Part shown: positions 20,801-33,065 of the stretch, in pieces
How the letters are laid out: every line of letters starts with the position of its first letter
How positions within the stretch are numbered: the first letter of the stretch is position 1
Program-made: the position numbers and the translations under genes
Assembly: GCA_015680685.1 (NCBI GenBank)
Contig: MNCI01000596.1
Coordinates: 440,158-504,157 of the forward strand
Direction of reading: 5' to 3'
From: Gnetum montanum
Lineage: Eukaryota > Streptophyta > Gnetopsida > Gnetales > Gnetaceae
DNA: 64,000 nucleotides
Notes under the pieces: generated by a model
The model's database searches: none
What the model saw: the letters and a program-made list of their open reading frames with translations, nothing else
Told to the model about the DNA's origin: nothing

Positions 20801-20816
20801 AACAAAGAGGGACCAA
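20801..20816 (+). promoter_or_regulatory. Polypurine tract (element 3)
   Basis: AACAAAGAGGGACCAA lies directly before the TG of the 3' LTR, the place and base composition expected for priming plus-strand DNA. Confidence 0.75.
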
Positions 20817-22483
20817 TGAAACACCACTAATTTTGGCCTAGCACTTTCAAATGGAAATGACTCAAGCCCTTTTGAAGTTTTGAAGATAAAATTTGGATAA
20901 GGCATGGCATTCATGCTAACTTGGGAACTCACGTTGATGCTGGACGTTGTGGTCATGCTGCAGCATGACCTCCAATGTGACCAACTTTCACAACTCCAAA
21001 CAGCCTCCAAACCGACTTAGAATGACTTGATTTCGAACATGCAGGTCATCCCCGGGCATCCTTGGGCTCAGCATCTACAACCTCTAACTTCAGCTTCTAG
21101 AACCTCTAGAAAATTCTAGTTCCAAAAGTCAAAAATTGCAAGTTTTCACAAGTGTTTGCAGGTGATGCTACAGTTTATGCTGTGGTCACACTGCAGCGTG
21201 ACCACAACGTAACCTACCCAAAATAGCCAGCGTGACCTACTCAAAACCACTCAAATCCAAGCTCAAATTCCAGATTCCAGAGTTAAACACATCCAAGTAG
21301 CAGTCATAGGCTTCAGAAATTAAAATTTGGTGTAAACGGTCAAGTTTTCTTTACTCACGCTAGAGGTCACACTGGGCATGAGTGCAGCATGAGTGCAATG
21401 TCCACACGTTGGGCATGTTGGACGTTGGACACACGCTGGATTTCATGCTAAGCATGAGTGCAGTGTGACCACAAATCAACTTACACTAAAGCTGAACTTG
21501 ACTCTGAAGACACATCAACTCATGTTGGAAGCCCTGGTTAAACATAGATGCCTCGAACAGCCTCAAATTAACATCTCAACATCCCGCAACACTCGATCCA
21601 TGGTCAAACGAGCCAGGTCAAATTTCTCTTATTGTACATTTCATAGTAAATCCTCATTTGTGGGCATGACAAGCCCTCACAGTCTAAATTAAATGTACTT
21701 TCATGGGCTTGAGTGACCCACGAGTTGTAAAATGCAATGTATCTGGTCAAGAACATAGCTTGCCAACACACATCCAACTCATGCACAACTATCCATTGGA
21801 CACGTGTCACTGGATCTATTTTCCTGTTAAATCCCAACCATTGATTCCATTCTAGAATTTTGCACCTGAGCTTGGCCCAGCCCTATAAATACCCTGTCAA
21901 TTCACATGAACCAAAAAAAAGGGGGGGTTGGCAACTGGAGACATTGGCAATTCTGAGAACATATAGAACCAGCAATCCTTGGGCGCCTGGCACACTTGAG
22001 TCCTAGCATCCAAGGACTTCTCACATACATCACATCACATCATCACCTCATGTCACATCACCTTGGGGCTAGGCATTTGACCTATCACCCATACGTGCAG
22101 CTACACTTTGACCGGTGCATACCTTTTTTCTAGGCAATACAATTCAATTCATTTTGTCGACCAATCATTATTTCCGTTTACTCTATTTTATATTTAGTTT
22201 ACATTCTACTTACTACATTCAGTTTACATTCTACTTATATTCTGTTTATGATCTTGTTTACATTTTACGTGCACTATTCATGTTTACGATAACCCCAACG
22301 CTAGCCGTAGCTTACACTCGGGGAAGTCCTTGGTTGATTTGCGTGTAAACCATCCAAGGCACTCTACCTTCGTTCTCTTTTCCAGCTTGCCCTCAAGTGA
22401 AGGCAAGGTCAGTTGTCCCTGCCCAACGATCTTTCACTGTTTGTTTCCCCTTCCAACCTTACACTGATGATTTCGTTCAGTAC
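20817..22483 (+). repeat. 3' LTR of element 3
   Basis: It aligns with 5744-7461. It starts TGAAACACCACTAATTTTGG and ends TTCAGTACA. Length is 1667 bp; the 51-bp difference comes from small indels such as the missing extra TTTACATTCTA units near 22200. Many differences are C/T or G/A, in line with methylation decay. Confidence 0.95.
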
Positions 22484-22488
22484 ATGCA
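22484..22488. repeat. Target site duplication, right copy (element 3)
   Basis: TGCAT directly after the 3' LTR; the left copy at 5739-5743 is TGCGT. Confidence 0.8.
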
Positions 22489-23270
22489 TCCCTAAAGATT
22501 GTGGGGCAATAATATCCTACAAATAAGATCTTAATGGTTGTGCATCGTCCAGCATAGTGGCCCCCACAAGGACCCTCGTGAGCATCTTGGAGAGCGTGTA
22601 ATGTATCATCATCAGGGACACACCATTAAACTAGGCCATCTGTACACACCTTATAAAGGTGGCCATTAATCTCCATGAAGCACTTGGCCTTATGGAGAAA
22701 CTGTTGTTTCTACCAATGTTTCCACTCCTTTGGCAATTCCTGAGTTGTGAGATAGGTGAGGATGTGGCTGAACCAAGGTGATTCCTTGGGCACCTGCGGA
22801 TCGACCACTCCCGCAAAGAGAAGTTCATCAGGGAATTGGTCGAAGAGGGGCTCCTCCTCTTCTATGTCATCCCATCGCAACCGAGACAAGTGGTCAGCAA
22901 CCACATTCTCGATTCCCTTCCGATCTACCATAGTGAGGTCAAATTCTTGAAGAATCGCTAGCCACCATATGATACGGGGGCTCACCATTGGTTTGTTCAT
23001 CAGGAACTAGATGACACTGTGGTTGGTATGCACGAACACCTTATACCCAAGCACATAGTGTCGAAATTTTTCCCAAGCGAACACCATCACCATCAACTCA
23101 TTTTTGGTGGTGGTGTAATTAAGCTGGGCACCCAAAATGCTATGGCTTGTATAGTGAATATAGTATGGGCATTTTTTATCATCACACTAGGTAAGCACAG
23201 CTACCAATGCATACTTGGATGCATTTGTCATGATGTGGTAAGGTCTAGACCAATCAGGTGCCCGTAGAAC
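22489..23270 (-). pseudogene. Element 2 RNase H and integrase zinc-binding domain
   Basis: From about 23270 down, fragments of RNase H include PRIIWWLAILQEFDLTMVDRKG and the terminal NVVADHLSRL (22850-22990). A linker follows, with the integrase N-terminal HHCC region (GGHYAGRCTTIKI at about 22530-22570, then a GYYCPTI block). The reading is cut at 22488 by the insertion; the Cys pair of the zinc finger is found on the other side near 5715. Confidence 0.8.
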
Positions 23271-24440
23271 TAGAGTTTCTATTTAAAAGTTTGGAATGGT
23301 GATTCAAATTCCTTGGTCTAGAAAAATAGAGCATCTTTCTTTGTGAGTTTCACCAATGACTTGATGATTTTTGAGAAATTTTCAATGAAGCGTCGGTAGT
23401 AACTAGTGTGGCCAAGGAATGATTGAACGTCTTTTACAGTGCTTGGTTGTCGGGTGATTCCTTAGATGATCCTAATTTTTTCAAGATCCACGCTAATCCA
23501 TATCTGTGAATATGGTGCCCCAGCACAATGCCCTCTTGGACCATTAAGTGGCTTTTCTACCAGTTGAGCTGTAGGTTAGTGTCCACACATCTTTTCAGAA
23601 CTTGCTCAAAGCGGTCCAAGGCTTGATCAAATGTGGCCCCGTAGGTAAATAAGTCATCCATGAAGACTTCTACCCCATTGTCAATTTGCTGCTAGAAAAT
23701 GCTGAGGATAAGGCATTGGAAAGTGGAAGGTACATTACATAGGCCAAAAGGCATCTTTTTGTATGCAAAAGTCCCCCAGGGACTTGTGAAGGTTGTCTTG
23801 GCCTAGTCCTCTAGCGCAATTTGGATTTGGTTATAGCCACTATAACCATCCAAAAAGCTGTAACAACGATGCCTCGTAATGGTATCCAACACCTGGTCCA
23901 CAAATGGGAGTGGGAAGTGATCTTTGAAGGTAGCCATGTTGAGCAATCAGAAATCTATACAGACCCTCCATTTTCCACCCTTCTTTGGCACAATAACGAG
24001 TGGACTGACCCATTCGCTATCGGCAATAGTGTAGATAAACCCTACTTTTAGCAATTGCTTGATTTCATCTTTGACGACCTACTTCAATTTGGGGTTCAAT
24101 CGCCTTTGTGTTTGTCTTCATGGCTTCATGGAGGGATCAATATAAATCCAATGCTAAGAAACCCTGGGATCCACTCCTATTAATTCAAGATAGGACCATG
24201 CAAAAGAAACTTCCCATTTGTTCACCACCTTTAGCAATTTCTTCTTTTGTTTAGGAGCAAGGGTGGCATTGATAATCACCGGTTTCCCATTCTACAAAAA
24301 ATGCATATTCTAGGTGGGCCGATAAGGGCATAAGTTCCAAGGGCTCTTGTTTGAAACTTTCAGGGATTTGCAACTTTCCCCAATCATCATGGTCATCAAT
24401 AGTGGATACTTGTTGATGAACCTTTTCCAACTGGTCCATG
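23271..24440 (-). pseudogene. Element 2 reverse transcriptase (decayed)
   Basis: Minus-strand fragments in changing frames show RT order: a TTFTSPWGTFAYKKMPFGL-like block near 23780, then VFMDDL (catalytic Asp pair, about 23650-23670), DRFEQVLKRC and later thumb-region fragments. FMDD replaces the commoner YVDD/YADD and suits Athila-like RTs. Many stops are present. Confidence 0.8.
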
Positions 24441-24739
24441 CTTTCTATGTAGGCTCATACAAGCTCCTCAGATGGTTCCATGCATAGAGTGCTACTAGCA
24501 GGATCAGCGATCAGCCACTAGGTGCCTTCTTGAGTTGTGGATGTTGCGTACAGGTATTGTTGGACTTGAGATTCCTCGGTACACTGACTGCATGCTTGAA
24601 TAGATGTCTGCTTAGCAGACCACAGCTGTTGCACACAATTGCACCCAGAGTCACTGTATGCGATGAATAGAATGCGCTTCTTCTCGATTTTTCCAAAAGG
24701 ATTTTCCTTTGAAATTTCAAGGGAAAGATCTTAGAGTCC

Positions 24740-25260
24740 TAGTCTCGCATCCACCATGCTCAACCAGGCTCTTCCCATTATGATTGGGAATTTCCCCTTG
24801 CAATTCTCAACATGGATGACAAGGAAATCAATAGGATAGGACCACCCACAAATGGTGATCACAATGTCCTCCACCAATCCCAAGGAAATAGTAATGGATT
24901 AGTCTACCAGTTTGAGTTGAATGTTGCTCTTCTTTAATGGGGGCAAGTTCCAATTCTTGTACATGTCATATGAAATCAAATTGACTCCTGACCCCGAATC
25001 CAGAAGGGCTTTACATGGCTCATTTCCTACCACCTGAAGATAGCTGAGGGGACTCCCCGAATCAGCCAATTTTTGGGGAAGATGGCCTACCTTTATCCAA
25101 TTGATCACTACGTGTGTGAGCATGACCATTTGTACATTGGAGGGCATTTGGTTTGAAGGTTGCTTGAAGGGTGGAATAGTGGAGGCGGTTTGAGGTTCAG
25201 AGGCACTAGCCACAGGTGTGTGTGAGGGTGTGCTTAAGTTATTAGGCTAGAAGAAGGGAT
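24740..25260 (-). pseudogene. Element 2 aspartic protease
   Basis: An open stretch 25213-24899 carries GNEPCKALLDSGSGVNLISY, in which Asp-Ser-Gly is the catalytic motif of retrotransposon proteases. A decayed second half continues to about 24740 (IMGRAWLSMVDARL-like flap and hydrophobic block near 24750-24790). The active-site triplet is intact here, unlike in element 3. Confidence 0.75.
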
Positions 25261-27598
25261 GTTTTCATGGCTTGGCTTCAGGTCCACTCGACTGAGGAGC
25301 TAATTGTAGGTTGCCAACCCTTGTAGCATTACATTGTTGTGACTATGGTGGGATTTCCCCTTACATAGGTGGAGAAGGTGGTAACTAAGTGGGGTACTGT
25401 TTAGTAGGGGTGGCAGGAGAAGGTGATGAAGGATAGTAAAGGTGTGGGCTTTCCCCCCTAGGTGATGGAGATTTTGGTTGAAAATATTCTAGGGGGTGGT
25501 AGTAATTCTAAAAGGTTTCATAACTAGAAGAGTCTCATGGAGAGATTTCTTGCTAAACGTAGTACCCATAGGGATCTAGCTGTCGGTAAGGGTACTGCTG
25601 CCTTGGAGGTGGCATCCCCCACACTTGTGGATGCTATCACTACTGAAAGTGTTCATAAGGTTGCGGTGGTGCTCCACTTGGATAATATCCTTGTTGCTAG
25701 TTGAACTGCCTGGGATTGCCTTGTGGGTAAGGCAACCTTCGGGGTGTTTTCCTCTTTGCCAAATGAGGGTTTCACGCATACACCCCAGACTCTTGTAGAT
25801 GTGACACTATGGGGCAACATCCCTTAGGATGTTTGTATTGGCAAATGTTACATTCATCATCCTCCTCTGTGTCAGAGTCTACAACCTATTCAACTACAGC
25901 AACTTTGGCCTTACCCTTATGGTGGGCACGTTCAGCTTCCTTCTTCCTACATCGATCATGATCATTACCCTGCTCTCTGGACTCCTCTGTGATTTTCAAA
26001 ACACTTTGGAATTTTTCGCCCAGAGAGTCCCACATCTTATCAACCTTTGCCAAGATCTCAGAGTAAAATTTTTGTAGAGGCAAGGTTTTCCAGTTCACCG
26101 CTGCATCTAGCAGTGATCCCTCCTTGTCTTCACAAAATTGGACCTCCCTCTTTTTGATGGAGGGATCCTGATTAAACTCCTCTACACTTTCCTTCTTTCT
26201 AAGTTCCCCCTCTTCTTTAGCCACTTGCTCAATGAGGCATTGCAATTGATAGGCCCTCAATTTTGATAGTCTTCCCTGGGCATATATGCCAAGGGTCTTT
26301 CTAGTTTCAAAGCAGAGCCCATCAATGATATGACGAAGCTATGCCCGCTGAGAGTAGCCATGACTAGGGCACCAATGTAACATTGAATAGTACTTGCTCA
26401 TGGCTACATCCAAAGGCTCATGATTACCTTACTTCTAGCCTTGGATTTCACATCTCAGATTTGCCACTCTGGAGTAGGTTTGATACTTGTCGTTGAACAT
26501 CTCCAGCATCGTACTTCATCTCCTAATTGATTCCAGTTCCAAAGACTGGTACTAGTTCCTTGATGAGTGTGTGAGGGAATAGCTAAGCTTTTGCCAATCA
26601 TTATCGATATTTTGTAGGGTGCAAGCATTATAAAATGCTTGCAGGTGAGTTTACAAATCACAATTGTACCACCCTTCAAATCTGGGGATATTTTTCATGT
26701 TAATGTGTTTGATTCGACTATCTTTCAAGTGCTTGCTAGGTATCTGAACTACCTCAAGGATATGGAGCATGCTCCGAGTAGCCAACAATGGCTCATCTAA
26801 GTCATAGTCCTACTAAGGACCACAATTTCTATTATGATTTTAGCTACCTCTCCTTTCATGATAGTGAGCATCGCGCGATTAGTCACATGCTTCCTCATGC
26901 CATTCCCTTCAGTCCTTACAAACACCATCACCTCACTCCTTTCTACCACGGTTATGATTAGAGTTTGAACTAGGTGAAGGTAGAGGGGAGTGAGAGGATG
27001 GAGAAGAAGGAGAGGAATCGCCACCACCCTAGTGTTAATCTCTCCCTCTACTCTGATGACAACCTTGATCTTCTTGCCCATCTTTACTTGTGTCATGACC
27101 TCTCCTGCGTGATCCTCCATCCTCCTGGGGGTCCCGGTCACTTAATTGCTTATTCTGAATGATGGACTGAATGACCTGATGCCCCAAAGGAAGTTCAGCT
27201 GAATGGGAATCATGAAAGATAGGCTCCCCATCATCCTGCAGCCCTTGTAAGAACAAGGGATTACTAAACTGTTTCCCCTTCATGTGTTCATACCGTTCTA
27301 CCTACTACTGATCTCATACTCGTTGGGCCTTAGTGGGACAATAGTCCCAATAATCATGGTCCTCCATGATGTACTCCACACCGCAGTCCTAGATGCCTAG
27401 TCTAGCAAGATTGTGAAACAGCATTCCAGGAGCCGATCAGTCAGGCGATAGTATGATGTTGCCTTCCATGTCCAGCCATCGCGAATGTTCATCCTAATGT
27501 AGGATGATGGGGACATATTCATCTAGATGTGTGTAGACCACTTGACATTCTTGTGGCACCAATGGGTTGGATTCATCTCGCCTATGAGAACAAGACAT
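25261..27598 (-). pseudogene. Element 2 gag (decayed)
   Basis: The start Met at 27598 (MSCSHRRDESN) matches the element 1 start. In the same frame, with many stops, lie the N-terminal region (TRSMLHILEVVQIPSKHLKDSRIKH near 26700-26770), the gag core (IPRFEGWYN, LQNIDNDWQKL, KYQTYSRVANLR, GIYAQGRLSKLRAYQ) and a Cys-rich motif near 25850 (CNICQYKHPKGCCP). A Pro-rich tail follows to about 25270. It matches element 1 gag along its length. It keeps Gln at the two places where element 1 has TAG. Confidence 0.85.
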
Positions 27599-27744
27599 GT
27601 TGGATATTAGATGATCCACTACTTAGTGTACCTTACTTTTTACTTAGTCTGCCTAGCGTGCATAAATGTTACTATCCTGGGTCCATTCCAACGACATGAA
27701 TAATAATTTTGCAAAGGTTAAGTTGTGCATGTAAGACTAACAGT

Positions 27745-27761
27745 CCCCAGCAACGGCGCCA
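27745..27761 (-). promoter_or_regulatory. Primer-binding site, tRNA-Asp type (element 2)
   Basis: Plus strand CCCCAGCAACGGCGCCA, one mismatch (G to A) from the tRNA-Asp 3' end seen perfectly in element 1. Confidence 0.85.
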
Positions 27762-27762
27762 A

Positions 27763-28656
27763 TGATGAGCGGCAAGGTACCCCCTATGCCCAACCATGTG
27801 AATCACGGGTGTTCACACGCAACTTGGTCGAATTCTATAGACTATAAGCACTTTGCATACACCAGACCTTAACTAGCAAAACCTTTTGTTAGAATGGTTT
27901 TTGTCTTCCCAACCTCACTTGTGATTTTCTAATTGCAATGGTTAAGTAAGATTGAGGCAACTGATTTTTAAGGTTTTTTACTTTATCTTCTAACATCTAA
28001 TTCTCAAAATGGAAAGTAAGGAATGAAATATTATGTAATCTACAATTACCCTAACCTATGTCCTAACTCTTCCTAGCATAAGTATCTGATCCCATCTTCC
28101 ATGCACATCCTAAGCATCCCCTAACCACTACTGGGTTACTAGACGTTAAGCGTCGCTGGGTTTCCAAGTGTTGGGTTTATGTTTGAGATGGTCATACATA
28201 TGGCTTCTATGAACTATATAAAAGAGCGATAGTGATCAAAATAATCACAATAGAAACTTAAGAAATTATTAAAGCATAGAAATATTAAACTATTAAATGC
28301 ATTAAATGACTAAGTCCAATTGCTACAAGGAATGCTTGAAAAGCTTATCTTTATTGTTGTTCACGCCAATGGGCTCAGGTACATCAACGCTCAAAAAAAG
28401 AGTTGGACACCTTTCTTACACCTACTATGGGCACTTGGAAAATCTTCTAACTCTCGCAAAAAAAAATTGCAAGAGCTTCGCTACAACTGCCAAAAAGGTA
28501 CCTAAGTGTGGCGGGAGCCCACTTATTTATAGGCCGAAATAGGCACCACGTAAAAAGGGCCACGTCGATGCATGTAAGGATGCGTCGACAGGGCCACGTC
28601 AACGTGGCCCCGTATATGCAGCCTAGTAAATGCATCAACCATTTAGCACTTCATCA
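27763..28656 (-). repeat. 5' LTR of element 2
   Basis: It starts TGATGAGCGG next to the primer-binding site and ends CTTCATCA at 28656, an imperfect terminal inverted repeat of the kind seen in LTR 1. A TATA box lies at 28525-28531 on minus. The inner part aligns with LTR 1. Length about 894 bp. GATAG (28657-28661) would be the target duplication, untestable because the 3' LTR was not found. Confidence 0.75.
28525..28531 (-). promoter_or_regulatory. TATA box of LTR 2 with GGCCACGTC repeats upstream
   Basis: TATAAAT on minus. Just upstream in U3 (28556-28612) are repeated GGCCACGTC words, with ACGT cores of the type bound by plant bZIP factors, including the inverted pair CCACGTCAACGTGG. This block occupies the position of the GATATCGCG palindromes of LTR 1. 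Confidence 0.6.
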
Positions 28657-29399
28657 GATAGACAAGTGATTCAATCCAACTCTCACACACTCAATCAAAG
28701 AAAACACACTCTCACATGGATGATGATCAAGGCACATTACCAAGGCTCTATATCTCTCTACTCTTTTCTCATTCACCTCTCTCTCCCTAGACTCTCTTTC
28801 TCTTTTCCTCTAAACTCTCTTGATCAAATTGAAGGCCCAAGGAGTTTATTCATATCTTTTCCTCCCCACTATCTCTTCATCTTTCCTCCAATGTATCATT
28901 CAATTTAATGTCCATTAAAATCCATGGGAGACATCTTTCCCAAGTGTCAAGGTCTCAAAGTAGACATCTTCAAATCATGTGGGAAATCTTAGTAGAGACA
29001 TCTACAACATATACAGAACATCTCACTTATAAATGGAACATCTCACTTACAGATGGAAAATCTCCTCTACAAGGCCAAAATACAAAGATGATTGTTCAAT
29101 GCTTGGAACCTTTGGACACCTCCAAACAAGTCCCCATAGCCCTCGAAACATTCTAAATTCATTAAAATAGCTCCAAAACACTCCCAAACATGCCAAAACT
29201 CCAGGGAAAGATCCCATCAATGGAGAGATGTTACTTTGGCCTATTTGATGTCCACATCACTATAAGTTCTTAAAGTTGAGTATGTATGTGCCTCACATAC
29301 ATATGGATGAAATGACCATAGCCAATAATTTTATCAAAGATCTTCATGCATCCACTAATAATTACTTGTTTTCTTTCCATCTTCAAACATATGAGGATA
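28657..29399. other. Flanking DNA right of element 2
   Basis: AT-rich, with CTCTCT-rich stretches (28750-28900). No motif-bearing frame. It may include the 5' end of the next element, but no LTR pair or primer-binding site could be found. Confidence 0.4.
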
Positions 29400-32300
29400 T
29401 GCACATTCATGTATTGAACCTAGAGCCCAATTAGTCAATAGACATAGTGCATCATGATTACTCTGAAAAGAGGGGCTAGAGCTCTTCTAGGAAATATGGT
29501 GGACCCAACTAAGCCTAGGGTTCTAACTTCAATGAGTAGCAACAATCAGTAGATGGTGGAGCCACTCATGGATCCATTACTTATTCCACTTGTGATAGAG
29601 TTGGGTACATCTGCAAGGATTATCCCAAGTGCCACAATTGTAATCAATCGAGCCACAAGAGCTTCAACTGTCTAAAGCATTTGGACAATGGAAGTTCTCA
29701 TCAAGTTGAAAAACTTACAAGTAATTTAAATGATCTGAGAATACATGCTTGTATCTATGCTTTAATAGACCAACTAGTTAATGCCTAGTCAAGCACCATG
29801 ATGGAGTCGAAAGGTATACTTTTTAATTTGGTAGTTTTAATTCTTTTTTATCCTTGTCCTATTAATTCCTTTGTTGATCCATGAGTAGTAGAACAATTGG
29901 GTTTGGAGGGTCAACCTTTTTTTAAGGGTTTACTATAAGCACCATTGGTGGAAAGTTGTTTGATGTGGACCAAGTTTGTAGGTTCATATCTTTAGTGATT
30001 TAGAATGTCTACTGGCTCAATGATCTCAATGTCATAGGCTTGGGAGAATACAGTGTTATCTTGGACATGGAATGATTATCCTGTTATTAGGGTTACTTAA
30101 ATTGTTATCATAAAACATTTCCTTCAATATTAAATGATGATGTTTAGCTAACCATTTATACTAGGCCATGTAAGGTTAAGTTAGATCTTGTATTTTTAGG
30201 TCTTTTCACTACTTTTTATTGAAGGATCATTCATGCTTTGTTGTTTTAGTTAATAAATCTCCTTCTTCACCAAGGATAGATCAAATTTTGGTTATTAATA
30301 ATTCCTCAATTTCTTCCATTCAAATTTTCCTAGTTTACCTTCTAGGAATAATCTTGAGTTTGAGATTGCTCTCAAATCCAATGTCAAATTTATCTCCAAG
30401 GATCCACATAGGATGTTGCCTATCAAGTTGGCCAAACTAAAGATTCAACTTCAAGAGCTGCTAGAAAAGGATCTAATCTATCTAAGAGTACCTTCCTAGG
30501 GTGTTTCTATTTACTTCATTAAGAATAAGTATAGAAGTATGAGGTTGTGCATCAAATATAGGTAGATAAATTAGGTGACTATGAAGAATGAATACTCCTT
30601 ACCACATAAAGATGATTTTTTTGACTAGTTGAGAGAAGCATAGGTATTCTTAAAGATAGATATAAAGTTAGAGTACCACTAGGTTAACATTAAAGAAAAG
30701 GATATCCCCAACATAGTCTTCAAGATATGGTATGGATATTAAAAATTTCTAGTTTTTCCTTTTGGACTCACTAATTCTCTTGTGGTATTCATGCATCTTA
30801 TGAACAATGTCATAAGACCATACCTAGAGCAATTCATCATTATGTTCATCGATGACATTTTGATGTACTCTTCATCAAAGGAGTTGCATGAGCAACATTT
30901 ATGATACTTATGAATCATCAATTATTTGCCCAACCTTAAAGTCTTCATTTTTGTGCTAGGAGATTCATTCTTGAGGCATGTCATTTTGAAGACTAGCATA
31001 GTGGTGGATCATGTTAAAATATCAACTATTTGGGATTGGTCAATCCCTAAGAATGTTGGGAATTTTTGTATCTTTCTTAGATTGTCAAGTTGCTACAAAA
31101 GATGCATTAAGAACTTATCCTACATCACTTTGCCTCTCACGAAGCTATTATAGAAGAATGTTACATTCTTGTGGGATCCATGATGTCAAGCTACTTTTGA
31201 TGAACTTAACAATAGACTAATCTCAACTCATGTTCTTATTTTACCTACTCTAAGTAAACTATTTAACATCTACATTAATATGTCAAGAGAGGGTTATGGG
31301 TATGTCTTTATGCAAGAGGAAAAAGTAACAGTATACATCTTACAATAGTTGAAGCCTCATGAAACTCACAATCCCACATATCATCTTGAGTTAGAAGAAA
31401 TGGTGTTTATCTTCAAGGTTTTGCACCACTATTTTTTCAATGGGTTGTTAACAATTTGGATTGATCACAATGGGTTACAATACCTAACAAGTCAACCATA
31501 TTTTAACTTGCATCAAAGAAGGTGAATTAAGATCTTAGCAAATTTTAATTTTACCATCTATTATCAGATGGGAAAAAGCAATGTTATTGTGGTGGTTGCC
31601 TTAAGCTATATGGCTGGTAATCTTCATAACTTAGTGATTTAGTCAAATGTGCTAAGTGAGATTCATTCAAAGCATCAACAACATGATCTTTACTACAAGA
31701 AACTTAGGCATTCTAGTGATGCTTCATTGGTGGTGGGTGTGCTTGGGTTGCTTCATTGTAAGGATCAAGTGTATGTGTCTAATTCCTTGAAGTAGCATTT
31801 ATCAATGGAAGAACATCCCATTAGGGTCTAGATGCATCCTAGTAGTGACAAAATGTATTAAATGCTAAATAGGATGTACTAGTGGCTGGAAATGAACAAG
31901 CAAGTTAGGGAATTCATAGCTAAATGCTTAATCTACCAACAAATTAAGCTTGAGTATCAATGACCAAGTGGCTACTTGTATCCTCACACTATTCTAGAGT
32001 GGAAGTGGAATGGAATTAGTATGAATTTTATTCTAGATTTGCCTCACACTAGGAATGAAAAGAATGCTATTCATATTTTTGTTAACTTTTTGACCAAGTA
32101 TGCTTACTTTTTGGCAATGAAAAATTCAACCAACATAGAGGATGTTGTATAGTTTTTCATTTCAAAGATTATTTAGCTACACATTATTCCTATGAAGATT
32201 ACCTTAAATCATGATGTTAAATTCACATCTCAATTTTGGCATCCATTCATGGAAAGCCTAGGAACTATGATAAATTTGAGTTTAGCTTATCATTTGCAAA

Positions 32301-33065
32301 TAAATGGCTAGGTTAAGAAAATAAATGGCTAGGTTAAGAAAATAAATTTGAGTTATGCTTTAAATTTTTGAATAGCCAGGATATTTGTTTTCATTGGCAA
32401 AATTTTCCTAAAATAATAGCTATCAGGTCAATCTAAAGACATTGTTGTATGAGGTCTTATATGATAGGTCTTTTAGGAATTCCTTATGTTGGGATGTGAT
32501 TGAGGATAGGCAATAGATTATTATGGACATAATATTACATAGGATGAAGTATATCAAGGAGATTCAGAAGCAAGTTGAGACTATCAAGTGAGTTACATAA
32601 AGCATAGGAGAAGACCTGACAAGTTTGTGGTCAGTGACAAGGTGTTCATTCATGTCTCTTCATTGAAAGGCTTGATGAATTTTAGTCAAAAAAGACAAGC
32701 TCTCACCATATTAAATTAACATGTTTGATGTTCTTTAGCATATAGGAGAGGTGATGTATCATGTAAGTTTTCCTCCATAGCTTTCGAGCATGCATGATGT
32801 ATTTCATGTCTCCATGCTTCAAAAGTACATCCTGGATGATAGTCATATTATCAATTGGACCAAGATATACATCCAAGTTAATGTTTTTTATGTGGAGAGT
32901 CCTATTAATATCTTAAATCAAATGGAATAGTAGTTGAGCATAAAGAAAGTTTCCATGGTGAAGGTCTTATGAGCTATCATGGTTCCCAAGAAACAACTTA
33001 GAAGCTTGAAACTAATTTGCAATCATCCCATCTTGAGATCTTCTAGGAGGAAGATTCTTAAGGAA
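29400..33065 (+). mobile_element. Element 4: decayed chromovirus-like Ty3/gypsy element
   Basis: Plus-strand fragments in the right order, broken by dozens of stops: gag zinc knuckle (CKDYPKCHNCNQSSHKSFNC, 29609-29668); RT from about 30390 with KIQLQELLEKDLIY, then PFGLTNS and MFIDDIL at 30841-30864; RNase H (YINMSREGYGYV near 31280, LTIWIDHNGLQYL near 31450); integrase zinc finger and core (31790-32330); and the C-terminal DVFHVSMLRKYILD (about 32790-32830). Near 32940 a VSMVKVL segment looks like the chromodomain-proximal tail of Del/Tekay elements. A purine run at 33055-33070 may be its polypurine tract. Confidence 0.8.

Larger units (their letters stand above)
5744..22483 (+). mobile_element. 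Element 3: Tat/Ogre-type Ty3/gypsy retrotransposon, complete but decayed, 16.7 kb
   Basis: Direct LTRs with TG...CA ends lie at 5744-7461 and 20817-22483. The internal order on plus is: primer-binding site, 25-bp leader repeats, gag-protease linker and protease, a ~6.6-kb putative intron carrying an antisense multi-exon gene, RT, RNase H, a second archaeal-type RNase H, integrase, 38-bp tandem repeats and polypurine tract. The second RNase H, protease/RT sequence style, large size and putative intron point to the Tat/Ogre group. The gag core is missing. By eye the LTRs differ at roughly 8% of sites. It is inserted in the integrase gene of element 2. Confidence 0.9.
22489..28656 (-). mobile_element. 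Element 2: Athila-like gypsy retrotransposon, 5' two thirds (decayed)
   Basis: On minus the order is LTR 28656-27763, primer-binding site, gag, protease, RT, RNase H and the integrase zinc-binding domain, ending at 22489 where element 3 interrupts it. The rest of the integrase resumes at 5738. LTR and gag are homologous to element 1. Stops and frameshifts throughout show it is the older copy. Confidence 0.9.

Noticed and set aside
28447-28638. A minus-strand small gene in LTR 2
   Set aside because: It lies over the TATA region and palindromes of the LTR and has no motif.
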